In this document: positions 17,534-26,648 of the stretch, one piece after another
Layout: each line of letters starts with the position of its first letter
How positions within the stretch are numbered: position 1 is the first letter of the stretch
Assembly (NCBI RefSeq): GCF_900129275.1
Contig: NZ_FQUX01000008.1
Location: 62,001-126,000, forward strand
Reading direction: 5' to 3'
DNA from: Arenibacter palladensis
GTDB lineage: Bacteria > Bacteroidota > Bacteroidia > Flavobacteriales > Flavobacteriaceae
Length of the DNA: 64,000 bases
The notes under the pieces: model-generated
The model's input: only the letters and a program-made list of their open reading frames with translations
What the model was told of the DNA's origin: nothing
Databases searched by the model: none
Position numbers and translations under genes: made by a program

Positions 17534-19332
17534 TTTTTGGATTCTGGAATTTTTCTATATTTCTGCTCTTCGATCAGTTCCAAATACTCTGGTAGATACC
17601 CTTTATAAATATCCCTAGGATTTACATCATATTTTTTGCAGAGTGATGCGGCAAAACCAACAGCGGCCCCCATTTGCCCCGTGGTCCGCATTACCCTTGG
17701 TCCTCCCAAACCAATATGGGAACAACTAAAATTACGTCCTGCCATAAACAGATTATTTATGTTCTTGGAATATAGGCTTCTATAAGGAATATAATACTGT
17801 ATACCCCTGTAAAACAAAGCTTCTGAAATAAAATCCGGATTCTTCTCATCTTCCAAGATGGTTTGATAATGCACATCTATGGCCCTTTTTTCAACCACTA
17901 CGGCATCGGGAAATTTAATTTCGTTAACCGCATCCTTAAAGGTAAAGATGTGGTCACCTACTAGCCTTCTCGACTCCCTCTTACCTACCAAATACGAAAC
18001 CCATTCCAATTTTCGATTTGCATTTTCCGGCTCTTTTTTGGCATTGCTGAAGGATCCGTATATGGCTCTTAACATATGGTCCCTAATCTCTTCGGCATCC
18101 TCTATTTGGCTTAGGTCGTTTCTACTAAATTCCCATTGCCACTCCCCTTTTACTTTGGAATAGTCTTTTGCTACTGGCATAGCCCAAGGCACCCCTGGAA
18201 ATTCCTGTGGCGACTCCATTTCTTTGGAACCCCAAAGAACGGACGATCCCATTACGGCATTGTCCGGCACTTTTGGACTCCACAACTCCCCATGTTCCTC
18301 CCAAGTCTCACCATAGGTATCGGCACTCTCGCGACCATAAGAAAATTCCGCTCCGGACCAAAACCCTATCCAGCCATCCCCTGTAGAATCCACGAAATAG
18401 GGTGCGGTAAACCTCTTTCTTTCTCCCGTAGCCGTTTGACGGGCATCCACATATTTAATGGTATTGTTCTCCGCCTTCGCATCATAGGCCCTCCAGTTCA
18501 GAAACAAGTCGATATTATCATAACTCTTTACGTTATTATCCCTTTTTTCTTGATCTATTTCGGCATCAACATGGCCGTTGGGATAATGTTCCGTATCCAA
18601 CATTTTTAATATCCTCTCAAAATTCCCATATATTCCCTCTGTATGTACTCTGATCTCACTACTGGCATTACCTCCCAATAAGGGACGATCATGTATAAGG
18701 GCAACCTTTAGCCCTTGCTCTGCTGCTGCTATGGAAGCGGCACAGCCTGCAAGACCACCACCAACGACAACCAAGTCATAAGTTTTGGTTTCTTCGGGCC
18801 CATTGGTTTCCGACTTAACCGTTTTTCTCCACTCCGCCAGTTTCTTGGGGGAAGCGGGAGGCTCCTCCTGGTTGGTCGAAAAATAAATAGCGTCACATCT
18901 GCCATTAAAACCAGTCAGGTCCATTAGTTCCAAGGGGACTTTTTTTGCTTTATCTATTTTGGCCAGGCCAACATATTCCCATCCCCAACCAGAACGCTGT
19001 CCCAAGGTTTTTTCCAATACTTCGCCGGCAACTTTTAACTTAAATCTGCCAGGGGCCTCCCAATCACCTGGCGCCCAATTCATGGTGCGCACCCAGGTAT
19101 GGTATTCTCCTGCTTTATCAAAACTCACCTTGGTAGTGGCATTCTTTACCTTCTCTCCCATTCCATGAGCCATTAGGTATGGCGAGCCCATCTGTTCAAC
19201 AAATTGTGGGTCCACCACCCACCCTCCAGGGTTTTCAAAGCTCTCGGCTTCAACCAATAGGTTTTGCGACTTGACGCTGGCAATGCAAAAAATTAAGCCA
19301 AGTGCCAATAATATTTTATGGGAATAGGTCAT
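17530..19332 (-). CDS. Secreted FAD-dependent oxidoreductase with N-terminal carbohydrate-binding-like domain
   Basis: A 600-residue exported flavoprotein. An upstream ATG at 19422 would add 30 residues; the ATG at 19332 (MTYSHKILLALGL, cleavage after ASVKSQ) directly begins a signal peptide and is chosen. After cleavage a beta-sandwich of about 150 residues (VEAESFENPGGW, YHTWVRTMNW, DAIYFST) resembles a CBM6/35-type module. The FAD domain then starts with YDLVVVGGGLAGCAASIAA and RPLLGGNASSEIR, and closes with NLFMAGRNFSCSHIGLGGPRVM. It shares the GGNASSE signature with the cytoplasmic protein at 12380-14668. Being periplasmic or surface-exposed and coupled to the SGAT-motif protein, it probably oxidizes a glycan or glycoside and passes electrons on. 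Confidence 0.85.
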   Translation of the reverse strand: MTYSHKILLALGLIFCIASVKSQNLLVEAESFENPGGWVVDPQFVEQMGSPYLMAHGMGEKVKNATTKVSFDKAGEYHTWVRTMNWAPGDWEAPGRFKLKVAGEVLEKTLGQRSGWGWEYVGLAKIDKAKKVPLELMDLTGFNGRCDAIYFSTNQEEPPASPKKLAEWRKTVKSETNGPEETKTYDLVVVGGGLAGCAASIAAAEQGLKVALIHDRPLLGGNASSEIRVHTEGIYGNFERILKMLDTEHYPNGHVDAEIDQEKRDNNVKSYDNIDLFLNWRAYDAKAENNTIKYVDARQTATGERKRFTAPYFVDSTGDGWIGFWSGAEFSYGRESADTYGETWEEHGELWSPKVPDNAVMGSSVLWGSKEMESPQEFPGVPWAMPVAKDYSKVKGEWQWEFSRNDLSQIEDAEEIRDHMLRAIYGSFSNAKKEPENANRKLEWVSYLVGKRESRRLVGDHIFTFKDAVNEIKFPDAVVVEKRAIDVHYQTILEDEKNPDFISEALFYRGIQYYIPYRSLYSKNINNLFMAGRNFSCSHIGLGGPRVMRTTGQMGAAVGFAASLCKKYDVNPRDIYKGYLPEYLELIEEQKYRKIPESKK

Positions 19333-19378
19333 AACTTCATTTTTTAAAATCTTATCTCTTTGTTTCTTGATAATTATA

Positions 19379-19398
19379 GGGGACAGTATACTGCCCCC
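19379..19398 (-). other. Intercistronic hairpin between susD and the FAD oxidoreductase gene
   Basis: The 113-bp gap holds a 20-base inverted repeat whose halves match except for one position that becomes a G-U pair in the minus-strand RNA. The stem is about 8 bp, GGGG-CAG pairing with CTG-CCCC, around a TATA loop. No T-run follows in the direction of transcription, so it is less likely to be a full terminator. It is more likely to be an RNA-stabilizing or attenuating element that keeps susCD transcript above downstream enzyme transcript. Confidence 0.45.
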
Positions 19399-19445
19399 TA
19401 TTTCTAAAACTAACAAAAACAAACTATCTAACTCAATATTATTTT

Positions 19446-21257
19446 TTAATATCCGGGATTTTGGGTTACTACTCCACCTGTGGCATCAACTTCGGCTTGG
19501 GGAATAGGCCACAAATAATGCTTCCCAGCATCAAATGTCCTTACTTCCACTTCCCTAAAATCCAGATTACCCAACTCTACCCTGGGCATGGTGGGTGCTC
19601 CTTCATAAGAAATAAAGCCATCTTCATCAATATCGGGCACAAACCCAAGTTCTCCTCCAATTTTACTAAATCCATTTGCCGGGCCACCTAAAAGTGTCGT
19701 ATTCATCAGCTTATCGGCTATGCCCCATCTCCTGATATCGAATAATCTTAATCCTTCATCGGCAAGTTCCACTTTGCGCTCCCTTCTAACTATTTTCCTT
19801 AGCTCGACCTGGTCTGTGGTAGTTACCGCGGGATAGGAGAAACCACTATTGTTATAGGCTCTTTGTCTAACCTCATTGATTGCATCCAGCACAGTGGCAT
19901 CAATGGTTCCTGCTTCAATTTTTGCTTCCGCATAATTCAATAACACTTCGGCATAGCGAATTAAATAAATGGTCTCCTCAGAGTTCAGAGGGCTTGGACC
20001 TCCCGAAAGAGCTCCAAGCAAGGTAGGGGCATCTGAGAATTTTTTCCAAAAATACCCGGTAAAGGATGTAAATCTATTGGCCCCACCGGCGACATATTCG
20101 GTACCGTCATAGGGATCTACAACTTTTCGGCCACCCGGATTGGCAGAGTTTACGTTAAAAACCCTCTCTATTTTTAGTCCATTCTCTACACGCCATGTAG
20201 CAATACTATCGCTATGCTGTTGTATAATATGGCCTGTCCAAACGTTATTGGGCAATGCTATTGAGGCAGCCAGTCTTGGATCTCTATTTTCAAAAGGATT
20301 GGCCGGATCATAATCGGGGTCTTCATCAATAGGTAGTCCGTTGATCGTTTCATAACTATCCACCGTTTGTTGCGCTGGCACTAATTGACACCAGCCACCA
20401 AACCTACTCCCTTGCCTTTGTGACAATCCATGGGTTTTCGTTCCTGTAGTGTATGACATATCCAAGAGTACTTCGGAAGAACCCACGCCCTCATCCGAAA
20501 ACAAAGTTTCATAATTGGGGAACAAACTCGGTTTCTCATCCGATTGCATCACCTTCAAGGCAGCGCTTTCGGCCAAAGTAAATTGGTTATTGTACAGTGC
20601 AATTCGGGAAATCAAAGCATTTGCCGCATTGGCCGAAGCCCTTCCACGTGCATTCCCGGTTTGGGTCAAAGGCAAAATACTGGCTGCCTCTTCCAAATCC
20701 TGAATAATATTGGCAACAATATCTGCCTTAGGGGTTCTGGCGATTATTTCCAACTCCTCCAAGGAGGTAACCTCTGTCCTAAAAGGAACATCTCCGTAAA
20801 GCTCGGTTAAATAGCTATAAAAAATTGCTCTTAGAAAAAGTGCTTCTGCCTTAATCTCTTCAAAACGACTTGGTTCTGTTACTTCTTGGGCCCTGTTCAT
20901 ATTGGTCAAAAGGTTATTTGCCCTTTGGATACCGGTATAAAAATTGTCCCAAAATCGGTTGACAATGCCCTCTGTGGAGGTCAATCCACCTGTAGTGGCA
21001 GGTACCGTACCATCTACATTACCCCTGTTGAAGGCATAATCTGTAGTATGGTCCAACATTTGGGGAAACGGTACATTGCCAACATAGTTCAAACTTTCAT
21101 ATATTCCCGTTAGTGCCACTTCCAATTGTGCCTCCGTTCTAAAGAAGGTGGCGTCTGTAGGACTTCCAGGATCTTCCAGGTTCAAAACAGTATCTTCACA
21201 GGCTCCAAGGAAGAGGAAACCTATACTAAATGCGATTATATATTTTATATTTTTCAT
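19446..21257 (-). CDS. SusD-like outer-membrane glycan-binding lipoprotein
   Basis: A RagB/SusD family surface lipoprotein of 603 residues. The longest frame opens at 21290, inside the susC gene. The ATG at 21257 (MKNIKYIIAFSIGFLFLGAC) starts a proper lipoprotein signal and is preferred. Family features are the helical tetratricopeptide-like scaffold with RAIFYSYLTELYGDVPF, the late segment ERKVELADEGLRLFDIRRWG and the C-terminal HYLWPIPQAEVD near-consensus. It forms the binding lid on the TonB-dependent SusC channel encoded just upstream, and captures oligosaccharides for import. The pair heads the long sulfated-galactan operon. The ligand cannot be read from the sequence. Confidence 0.95.
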   Translation of the reverse strand: MKNIKYIIAFSIGFLFLGACEDTVLNLEDPGSPTDATFFRTEAQLEVALTGIYESLNYVGNVPFPQMLDHTTDYAFNRGNVDGTVPATTGGLTSTEGIVNRFWDNFYTGIQRANNLLTNMNRAQEVTEPSRFEEIKAEALFLRAIFYSYLTELYGDVPFRTEVTSLEELEIIARTPKADIVANIIQDLEEAASILPLTQTGNARGRASANAANALISRIALYNNQFTLAESAALKVMQSDEKPSLFPNYETLFSDEGVGSSEVLLDMSYTTGTKTHGLSQRQGSRFGGWCQLVPAQQTVDSYETINGLPIDEDPDYDPANPFENRDPRLAASIALPNNVWTGHIIQQHSDSIATWRVENGLKIERVFNVNSANPGGRKVVDPYDGTEYVAGGANRFTSFTGYFWKKFSDAPTLLGALSGGPSPLNSEETIYLIRYAEVLLNYAEAKIEAGTIDATVLDAINEVRQRAYNNSGFSYPAVTTTDQVELRKIVRRERKVELADEGLRLFDIRRWGIADKLMNTTLLGGPANGFSKIGGELGFVPDIDEDGFISYEGAPTMPRVELGNLDFREVEVRTFDAGKHYLWPIPQAEVDATGGVVTQNPGY

Positions 21258-21276
21258 TTTATAATAAATTATAGAA

Positions 21277-24200
21277 TTAGAAAGTAACATTTAGACCCAT
21301 TGTAAATATTTTGGTAACTGGATAGAAAGCTCCAGTAGAAAATTGTGGGGTCAGGGGATCAATACCCTCTGGCATATTGTCCCAAGTGGCCAAATTCTGA
21401 CCGGACAGATAGACTCTTGCATTGCTTATATTAAGACTATCGACCAGATTTCGTGGAAACTGGTAACCTATGGTTACATTCCTCAAACGTGTATAGGAAG
21501 CGTCGTGCATCCAAGTTTCGTTTACACGCCAATTGGGGTGTGAGCTGGATGGGTGCAACCTGGGGTAAGCAGCCGTGGTATTGGTCGGCGTCCAATAATC
21601 TGCCTGCCATTCTTGAATTTTCCCGGCATTGTAAAAGGCCCATCCTGCATCTCCCTCAAGTACCAGATCCCTTCCTCCCGAACCTAAAAAGGATACGGAA
21701 AGATCTATCCCTTTATATTCGGCAAAAAGTTCTAAGCCCCAATTTTTATTGGCGATATCACTTCCTATTATAGTACGGTCGTCATTGGTAAGTTGCCCAT
21801 CCGGAACCCCGTCCGGACCAGAAACATCGGCATATTTAATATCACCAGCCTGTATGGCTCCAAATCCTGGCACCGGTAGTCCTGAATTCAAATTACCATT
21901 GGTATCAAAATCGCTTTCCTGATATAGCCCTTCAACCTTTAAACCATAAATGGCTCCAATTTCACTGCCAACACGATTAATAGTATTTCCCGGAGGCAAC
22001 TGATCCAAACCTCCTAAACTCTTGATTTCATTGTCAAAATCAGAATAATTAAAGTTAAAACCATATCTAAAATTCTCCCCAATGTTATCATTCCATCCCA
22101 AAGAGAGGTCATAACCGGTATTCCATACCTCTCCGGCATTTTGCACCGGAGCCTCCAGACCTACAGATGTTGGGATGGTAACTCCTAACAATATATCTTT
22201 TGTCTTACGTACATAATATTCTCCGGTAAATGATAACTTGCTCCCGAAAAACTTGGTATCTACACCTATGTTTTGGGTCTCACCGGTCTCCCATCTCAAT
22301 TGGGAATTGGCCAATACCAATTGTGCTCCACCAACCACAGGTACACCACCAATAGTGGCATTTGCATTTCCTAGGCCAAATAGCGAAGTATATGGAAAGT
22401 TGTTCCCCTCGGAAATAAATTGATTTCCCAATTGCCCCCAAGAGGCTCTAAACTTTAAGAAATTAAGTGTTTCGCTATTACTCAAAAATCCTTCTTCGGA
22501 CACTACCCAGCCCAGCGAAAAGGATGGGAAGGTTGCTGATCTATACCCTTTGGCAAATCGGGATGAAGCATCTTTTCTTACGTTGGCTTCCAATAGATAT
22601 TTATTTTTATAGGCATAGTTGAACCTCCCAAATAATGATTCCAGTCCATTTAATGTGGAGCTTCCTGAATTTAATTGGGTATCTGGCAGACCATTATCCA
22701 AGCCTCTGTATTCATCCAGTACAAACCCCCTTCTACTGGCCGACCAAACCTCGGACTTGAACTTTAGGAATTCATATCCTGCCAATATAGACAGACTGTG
22801 ATCTCCAAAGTCCTTATTCCAATTGGCAACAGCATTAAAATTGTCCTGAAAGGAAGTAAATGTTTCCTTATATACTGAACTTTCAGAAGAACCTTCCCCT
22901 ACCGTTACTTGTGGAGGAGCCCCGGATCCGTCATAATAGGTATATTTTGCCCTATAATCATCTCGATCAATATCCACATACTGAGGTGCATAAGTAGCAG
23001 AAATAGAGAAATTATTAAAAGGCTTATAGGTAGCTTTCACCAATGCCCTAACATAATTGTTCGTAGTTTGGTCCAAAGCGGTAGAATTGGCCAGGGCTAC
23101 CGGATTACTTCCGTTAAAACCCGATCCATATGTACCATCGTCGTTTATAGCTATGAACAAAGGCTGTAAACGATATGTGGACCTGGTCAGGAGATTTAAA
23201 CCGGCTGGCTGACTTTTCAATTCCCTTCTAAAGTTTAAGTCAAAGGCCAAATCTAATTTTTCACTTAATTTATAATCTATATTAAAACGGCCATTATATC
23301 GTTTAAAATTAAAGTTTGGAACGTTTCCGTCCTGATCCGTAAAAGAAATTGAAGTAGCTGCTTTTAGTTTTTCGGAGCCGCCACGTACGGACAGACTATG
23401 ATACTGCTGAATCGCTGCAGAAGAAAACAGTAGATCTACCCAATCGGTATCTGGCAAAGCTTCGGTGCCCACGCCATTACCGTTTCTGTAAGCTTGGAGA
23501 GTTTCCTCAGGGAATGCCCCTGGTTCGGCAGAATTAAACGCTTCCATATATCCCAAAGCATCCAAAAATTTTAGGTTTTGGGCAATACTCTGAACACCAA
23601 CATAGGTGTTGAAACTGGTAGACAATTTACCTTCCTTACCCCTCTTGGTCGTTATCAATATAACCCCGTTTGCCGCTCGGGAACCATAAATGGCCGACGC
23701 CGAGGCATCCTTCAAAACCGAAATCGATTCTATATCGCTAGGGTCAAGTCCATTGATATCATCCGGAATCCCATCGACCAAAATTAGCGGATTATTCTTT
23801 GCCCCGCTACCAAGGGTTCCGATCCCTCGTATACGTATGGCCGCACCGTCTTCACCGGGCTGACCACTGGATTGGGTGGCCGTAAGTCCGGGTACCAGAC
23901 CCGCCAAGGCCTGTGAAGCTTGTGCTACTGGCTGTCTGGCAATTTCCTCTGCCTTTACTGTTTCTACAGAACCAGTAAGGTTTACCGCCTTTTGGGTACC
24001 GTACCCTACCACTACGACTTCATCCAGTTGGGAAGCATCTTCTTCCATCTGCAAATTAATAGTGGACTTACCTTCTACCGCAATAGTCTGGGATACCATG
24101 CCTATATAGGAAAACTGAAGGGAAGACCCCGCCTTTACACTAAGGGAATAATTTCCGTCAAAATCGGTTTGGGTTCCGTTGGTGGTCCCAACTTCCAAAA

Positions 24201-24324
24201 CGTTTACACCTGGAAGGGGTACATTCTGCGAATCGGTCACTAATCCGCTTACCGCTTTCTCCTGAGCCCATAGCAGGCTGCTACAACTCAGAAAAACAAT
24301 CATTAAAAGTTTGAGTCTTTTCAT
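21277..24324 (-). CDS. SusC-like TonB-dependent outer-membrane transporter
   Basis: A 1015-residue TonB-linked outer-membrane protein. The signal peptide ends near LLWAQ, followed by a CarboxypepD_reg-like domain (VSGLVTDSQNVPLPGVNV, DFDGNYSL). The TonB-box-like DEVVVVGYGTQ lies near residues 100-110. The plug domain has IRGIGTL, NPLILVDGIPDDINGL and the signature SAIYGSRAANGVILITTKRG. The 22-strand barrel ends in VTKIFTMGLNVTF with a terminal Phe. It imports glycan oligosaccharides with the SusD encoded 19 bp downstream. Two LacI-type palindromes lie 98-146 bp upstream of its start, so it is probably the promoter-proximal gene of a 24-kb operon. Confidence 0.96.
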   Translation of the reverse strand: MKRLKLLMIVFLSCSSLLWAQEKAVSGLVTDSQNVPLPGVNVLEVGTTNGTQTDFDGNYSLSVKAGSSLQFSYIGMVSQTIAVEGKSTINLQMEEDASQLDEVVVVGYGTQKAVNLTGSVETVKAEEIARQPVAQASQALAGLVPGLTATQSSGQPGEDGAAIRIRGIGTLGSGAKNNPLILVDGIPDDINGLDPSDIESISVLKDASASAIYGSRAANGVILITTKRGKEGKLSTSFNTYVGVQSIAQNLKFLDALGYMEAFNSAEPGAFPEETLQAYRNGNGVGTEALPDTDWVDLLFSSAAIQQYHSLSVRGGSEKLKAATSISFTDQDGNVPNFNFKRYNGRFNIDYKLSEKLDLAFDLNFRRELKSQPAGLNLLTRSTYRLQPLFIAINDDGTYGSGFNGSNPVALANSTALDQTTNNYVRALVKATYKPFNNFSISATYAPQYVDIDRDDYRAKYTYYDGSGAPPQVTVGEGSSESSVYKETFTSFQDNFNAVANWNKDFGDHSLSILAGYEFLKFKSEVWSASRRGFVLDEYRGLDNGLPDTQLNSGSSTLNGLESLFGRFNYAYKNKYLLEANVRKDASSRFAKGYRSATFPSFSLGWVVSEEGFLSNSETLNFLKFRASWGQLGNQFISEGNNFPYTSLFGLGNANATIGGVPVVGGAQLVLANSQLRWETGETQNIGVDTKFFGSKLSFTGEYYVRKTKDILLGVTIPTSVGLEAPVQNAGEVWNTGYDLSLGWNDNIGENFRYGFNFNYSDFDNEIKSLGGLDQLPPGNTINRVGSEIGAIYGLKVEGLYQESDFDTNGNLNSGLPVPGFGAIQAGDIKYADVSGPDGVPDGQLTNDDRTIIGSDIANKNWGLELFAEYKGIDLSVSFLGSGGRDLVLEGDAGWAFYNAGKIQEWQADYWTPTNTTAAYPRLHPSSSHPNWRVNETWMHDASYTRLRNVTIGYQFPRNLVDSLNISNARVYLSGQNLATWDNMPEGIDPLTPQFSTGAFYPVTKIFTMGLNVTF

Positions 24325-24421
24325 TGGTTATCAGTTAATTACTAAAATGTTAAATTAGAGTTAATTGACGCCAAAGTATTTCATCAGTGGTTTTTGAAAC
24401 CGGATTCACTAAAAAAAATCA

Positions 24422-24437
24422 TCGGAAACGTTTCCGA
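24422..24437. promoter_or_regulatory. Perfect 16-bp palindromic operator, LacI type
   Basis: TCGGAAACGTTTCCGA is a perfect 16-bp palindrome with a central CG, the typical architecture of LacI/GalR/CcpA-family operators. It lies in the intergenic region shared by a LacI-family regulator and the susC-led operon. Its centre is 31 bp from that of the second site, close to three helical turns, so cooperative binding on one face of the DNA is plausible. Confidence 0.75.
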
Positions 24438-24450
24438 AAACGGTTTAAAT

Positions 24451-24470
24451 TTTCGGAAGCGTTTCCGAAA
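24451..24470. promoter_or_regulatory. Near-perfect 20-bp palindromic operator, LacI type
   Basis: TTTCGGAAGCGTTTCCGAAA is a 20-bp inverted repeat with one mismatched pair next to the centre. It shares CGGAA-CGTTTCCGA with the neighbouring perfect palindrome. It is longer but imperfect, so the two sites probably differ in affinity. I saw no third copy elsewhere in the intergenic DNA of the window. Confidence 0.72.
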
Positions 24471-24622
24471 TTGGAATTTTTTTAAGTAATTTTGGGAAAT
24501 CAAAAATATCTTTATCAAAAAATTACAAGTATTGCAACAGATATACCCCTTAATTATTGAATTGGGAATGTTCTCCCTGGCTTTCCAATGTAAATTTTTT
24601 AAAGATTTAACAACATTGAATA

Positions 24623-25651
24623 ATGAAACACACCACGATTAAAGACGTCGCCAAGAGATTAAATGTTTCCATTTCCTCTGTTTCCAGGGCATTCAATGAC
24701 AAGTACGACATCAAAAAAGAGACCAAGGAACTTATTCTAAAAACTGCAGAAGAAATGGGCTATCACCCCAATCCCATAGCCCAAAAACTCAGCCAAAAGA
24801 AAACCTTTAACATTGGTATTGTGGTGCCCGAATTTGTCAATGAATACTATTCGGAAATCATTATTGGAATACAGGAAGTTTTTATATCCCACGGTTACCA
24901 AGTTCTAATTATGCAATCCGATGAAAATGCGGATCAAGAACTTGCCAATGTCAAAACATTGATCAACAACATGGTCGATGGCTTAATCATAGCTCCAACT
25001 ATGGAAAGCAACAATATGAATTTTTATTTAAAGCAATACCAAAAGGGATACCCCATAGTCTTCATGGGGCGTGTAGAGGAATCCCTACCAGCCTCAAAAG
25101 TACTGTTCGACAATAAAAAGTGGAGTTTCTTTGCTACCGAACACCTCATTCGTCAACAATACAAAAAAATATATCACCTTTCCGGGTATAAAAATTTAAG
25201 CGTTTCCAATGATCGAATCCAAGGATTTTTGAAGGCCATGGACAAACATAAAATTCCCAAGGAGAATTATAAGGTCATAGAAGGTGGATTGATGGCCAAG
25301 CATGGTATAGCCATTGTGGAAGATTTAATTTATAAAAATGACCTTCCTGACGCCTTTTTCTGTTTTAACGACCTTATGGCCTTCGGGGTAATTAAAAGAC
25401 TTAAAAGTAATGGATTACGAGTGCCTGAAGATATAGCCGTAATGGGCTTTACAGAAACCCAAATGGCAGAATTAAATACTCCTCAATTAAGCAGCGTTAA
25501 ACAGCCAACTTTTGAAATGGGAAAAAAGACAGCTGAACTTCTTTTGAAACTTATAGATAAAGGACCTGAACAGCCCGAAACGATTATCCTTAATGGTGAG
25601 CTAAATATCAGGGAGTCTACTTTAAACGAAAAGGTTACCGATAATACTTGA
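24623..25651 (+). CDS. LacI-family transcriptional regulator
   Basis: A 342-residue LacI/GalR regulator. Residues 1-50 form the DNA-binding head: TTIKDVAKRLNVSISSVSRAF is the helix-turn-helix, and GYHPNPIAQKLSQKK is the hinge helix. The periplasmic-binding-protein-like sensor domain follows from about residue 60 (NIGIVVPEFVNEYYSEIIIG), with DAFFCFNDLMAFGV and IAVMGFTE as family motifs. It is transcribed divergently from the susC-led operon, and the two palindromes in the gap are its likely targets. The effector is probably an oligosaccharide or sugar from the galactan degraded by that operon. Whether it represses or activates cannot be decided; LacI-type proteins in Bacteroidetes loci are usually repressors relieved by the sugar. 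Confidence 0.95.
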   Translation: MKHTTIKDVAKRLNVSISSVSRAFNDKYDIKKETKELILKTAEEMGYHPNPIAQKLSQKKTFNIGIVVPEFVNEYYSEIIIGIQEVFISHGYQVLIMQSDENADQELANVKTLINNMVDGLIIAPTMESNNMNFYLKQYQKGYPIVFMGRVEESLPASKVLFDNKKWSFFATEHLIRQQYKKIYHLSGYKNLSVSNDRIQGFLKAMDKHKIPKENYKVIEGGLMAKHGIAIVEDLIYKNDLPDAFFCFNDLMAFGVIKRLKSNGLRVPEDIAVMGFTETQMAELNTPQLSSVKQPTFEMGKKTAELLLKLIDKGPEQPETIILNGELNIRESTLNEKVTDNT

Positions 25652-26648
25652 CTAATTGTGATCTAAATAAAAAAAAAAAAAACAGTTCTAGCATTTGTCT
25701 AAGACCTAGCTTTTCCATTGTTACAACAAATCATGCATTTCGTGGTTTAACACTCCATTCCTCAATTTTTGCTAAGGATTATGGACACGTTTCTCAAAAT
25801 CAAAAAAGCAAACTTGCTAACAAAAAGTCTCTATCCAATAAAGGTAATACACTGTTGATCAGCATTTACGAGTAGGTTTTCCTTATCTCCATAAGCTCCA
25901 CAAAATCAGTAATTACCTGAAACAAGTCCATTTTGGAGAAGGTGGTATCCGAGGACATCAAATAATTCCTGGTAGGTCTACATCGGCAAATCTCCGATGC
26001 ATAAATTAAAGCACAATTAATTATCTAAATAATCCTTTTTACAATACAATATCCTTAAAAAGTATTTTGGCTATATTGAACCATTTCATTAATAAGTAAT
26101 GGAGATGATCAATTAAATAAATTTAAGTTTAACGAATACATAATATTGAAATTCATTAGCCATCATTTAAAGACTAATTAGATACAACCAACTATTTAAA
26201 AATACAATGTTTCTAGGAGTAAAATATTGATCTTGTAGGCTTAAAAGCAAAATAAACCAAGATGCAATGGTAAAGTCTTAGGTAGTTTTCATAAGCAATA
26301 TATTCCGTGCTCCAATAATCATCCAATATAATCCCAATAAAAATTCAAAAGTAAACAATAAGCCTAGTTTTACTTATAGTCCTATTGCTCTGACCATACG
26401 TTGCACACTATTAACCATTTGTCAATGACGTTTAAAGCTATTATTGATAAGTTTATACAGTTCAACAAAAGTCCACCCTCTGGATTTATTCCAAAGGATG
26501 TATTCGGTTTTGAGAAGCTAAATCAATACTTATTCCTTTAGGTAAACCCCATTAGGGATAGCGGGCGAGTTCGGCATATAACCAAATGAATAATCTTTCT
26601 GAAACAGATTAAAATCATTAAATTAATAACAACTAAATAGTTAAGAAA
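25652..26648. other. Long A/T-rich intergenic region with no recognisable gene
   Basis: About 1 kb without a supported gene. It begins with a run of 14 A (25669-25682) just after the regulator's stop. Short open stretches exist in several frames, for example about 45 codons near 25855-26005, but they lack starts, are interrupted, and resemble nothing I recognise. The right end must hold the promoter of the plus-strand operon at 26649. I see no clear inverted repeats at its edges that would mark an insertion. It may be degraded coding DNA. Confidence 0.5.

Larger units (their letters stand above)
24325..24622. promoter_or_regulatory. Divergent promoter region, susC versus LacI-type regulator
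   Basis: A 298-bp A/T-rich region between the divergent susC and lacI-type genes. It contains the two palindromic operators described separately. On the minus strand TACTTTG (24372-24378) resembles the Bacteroidetes -7 element TAnnTTTG with one base missing; if it is real, both operators lie upstream of it. I see no equally convincing -7 element for the regulator. The short leaders before both ATGs are A-rich without a Shine-Dalgarno sequence. Confidence 0.55.

Noticed and set aside
25695-25706. TTGTCTAAGAC as another copy of the 11-bp operator
   Set aside because: Only one half-unit matches and there is no second unit at 11-bp spacing.
25648-25875. 75-codon plus-strand frame overlapping the end of the LacI-type gene
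   Set aside because: It begins with a Lys run from the poly-A tract, has no recognisable domain, and the composition looks like translated non-coding DNA.
25652-26648. Possible transposon remnant in the 1-kb gap
   Set aside because: I found no terminal inverted repeats, target duplications or transposase motifs in any frame.
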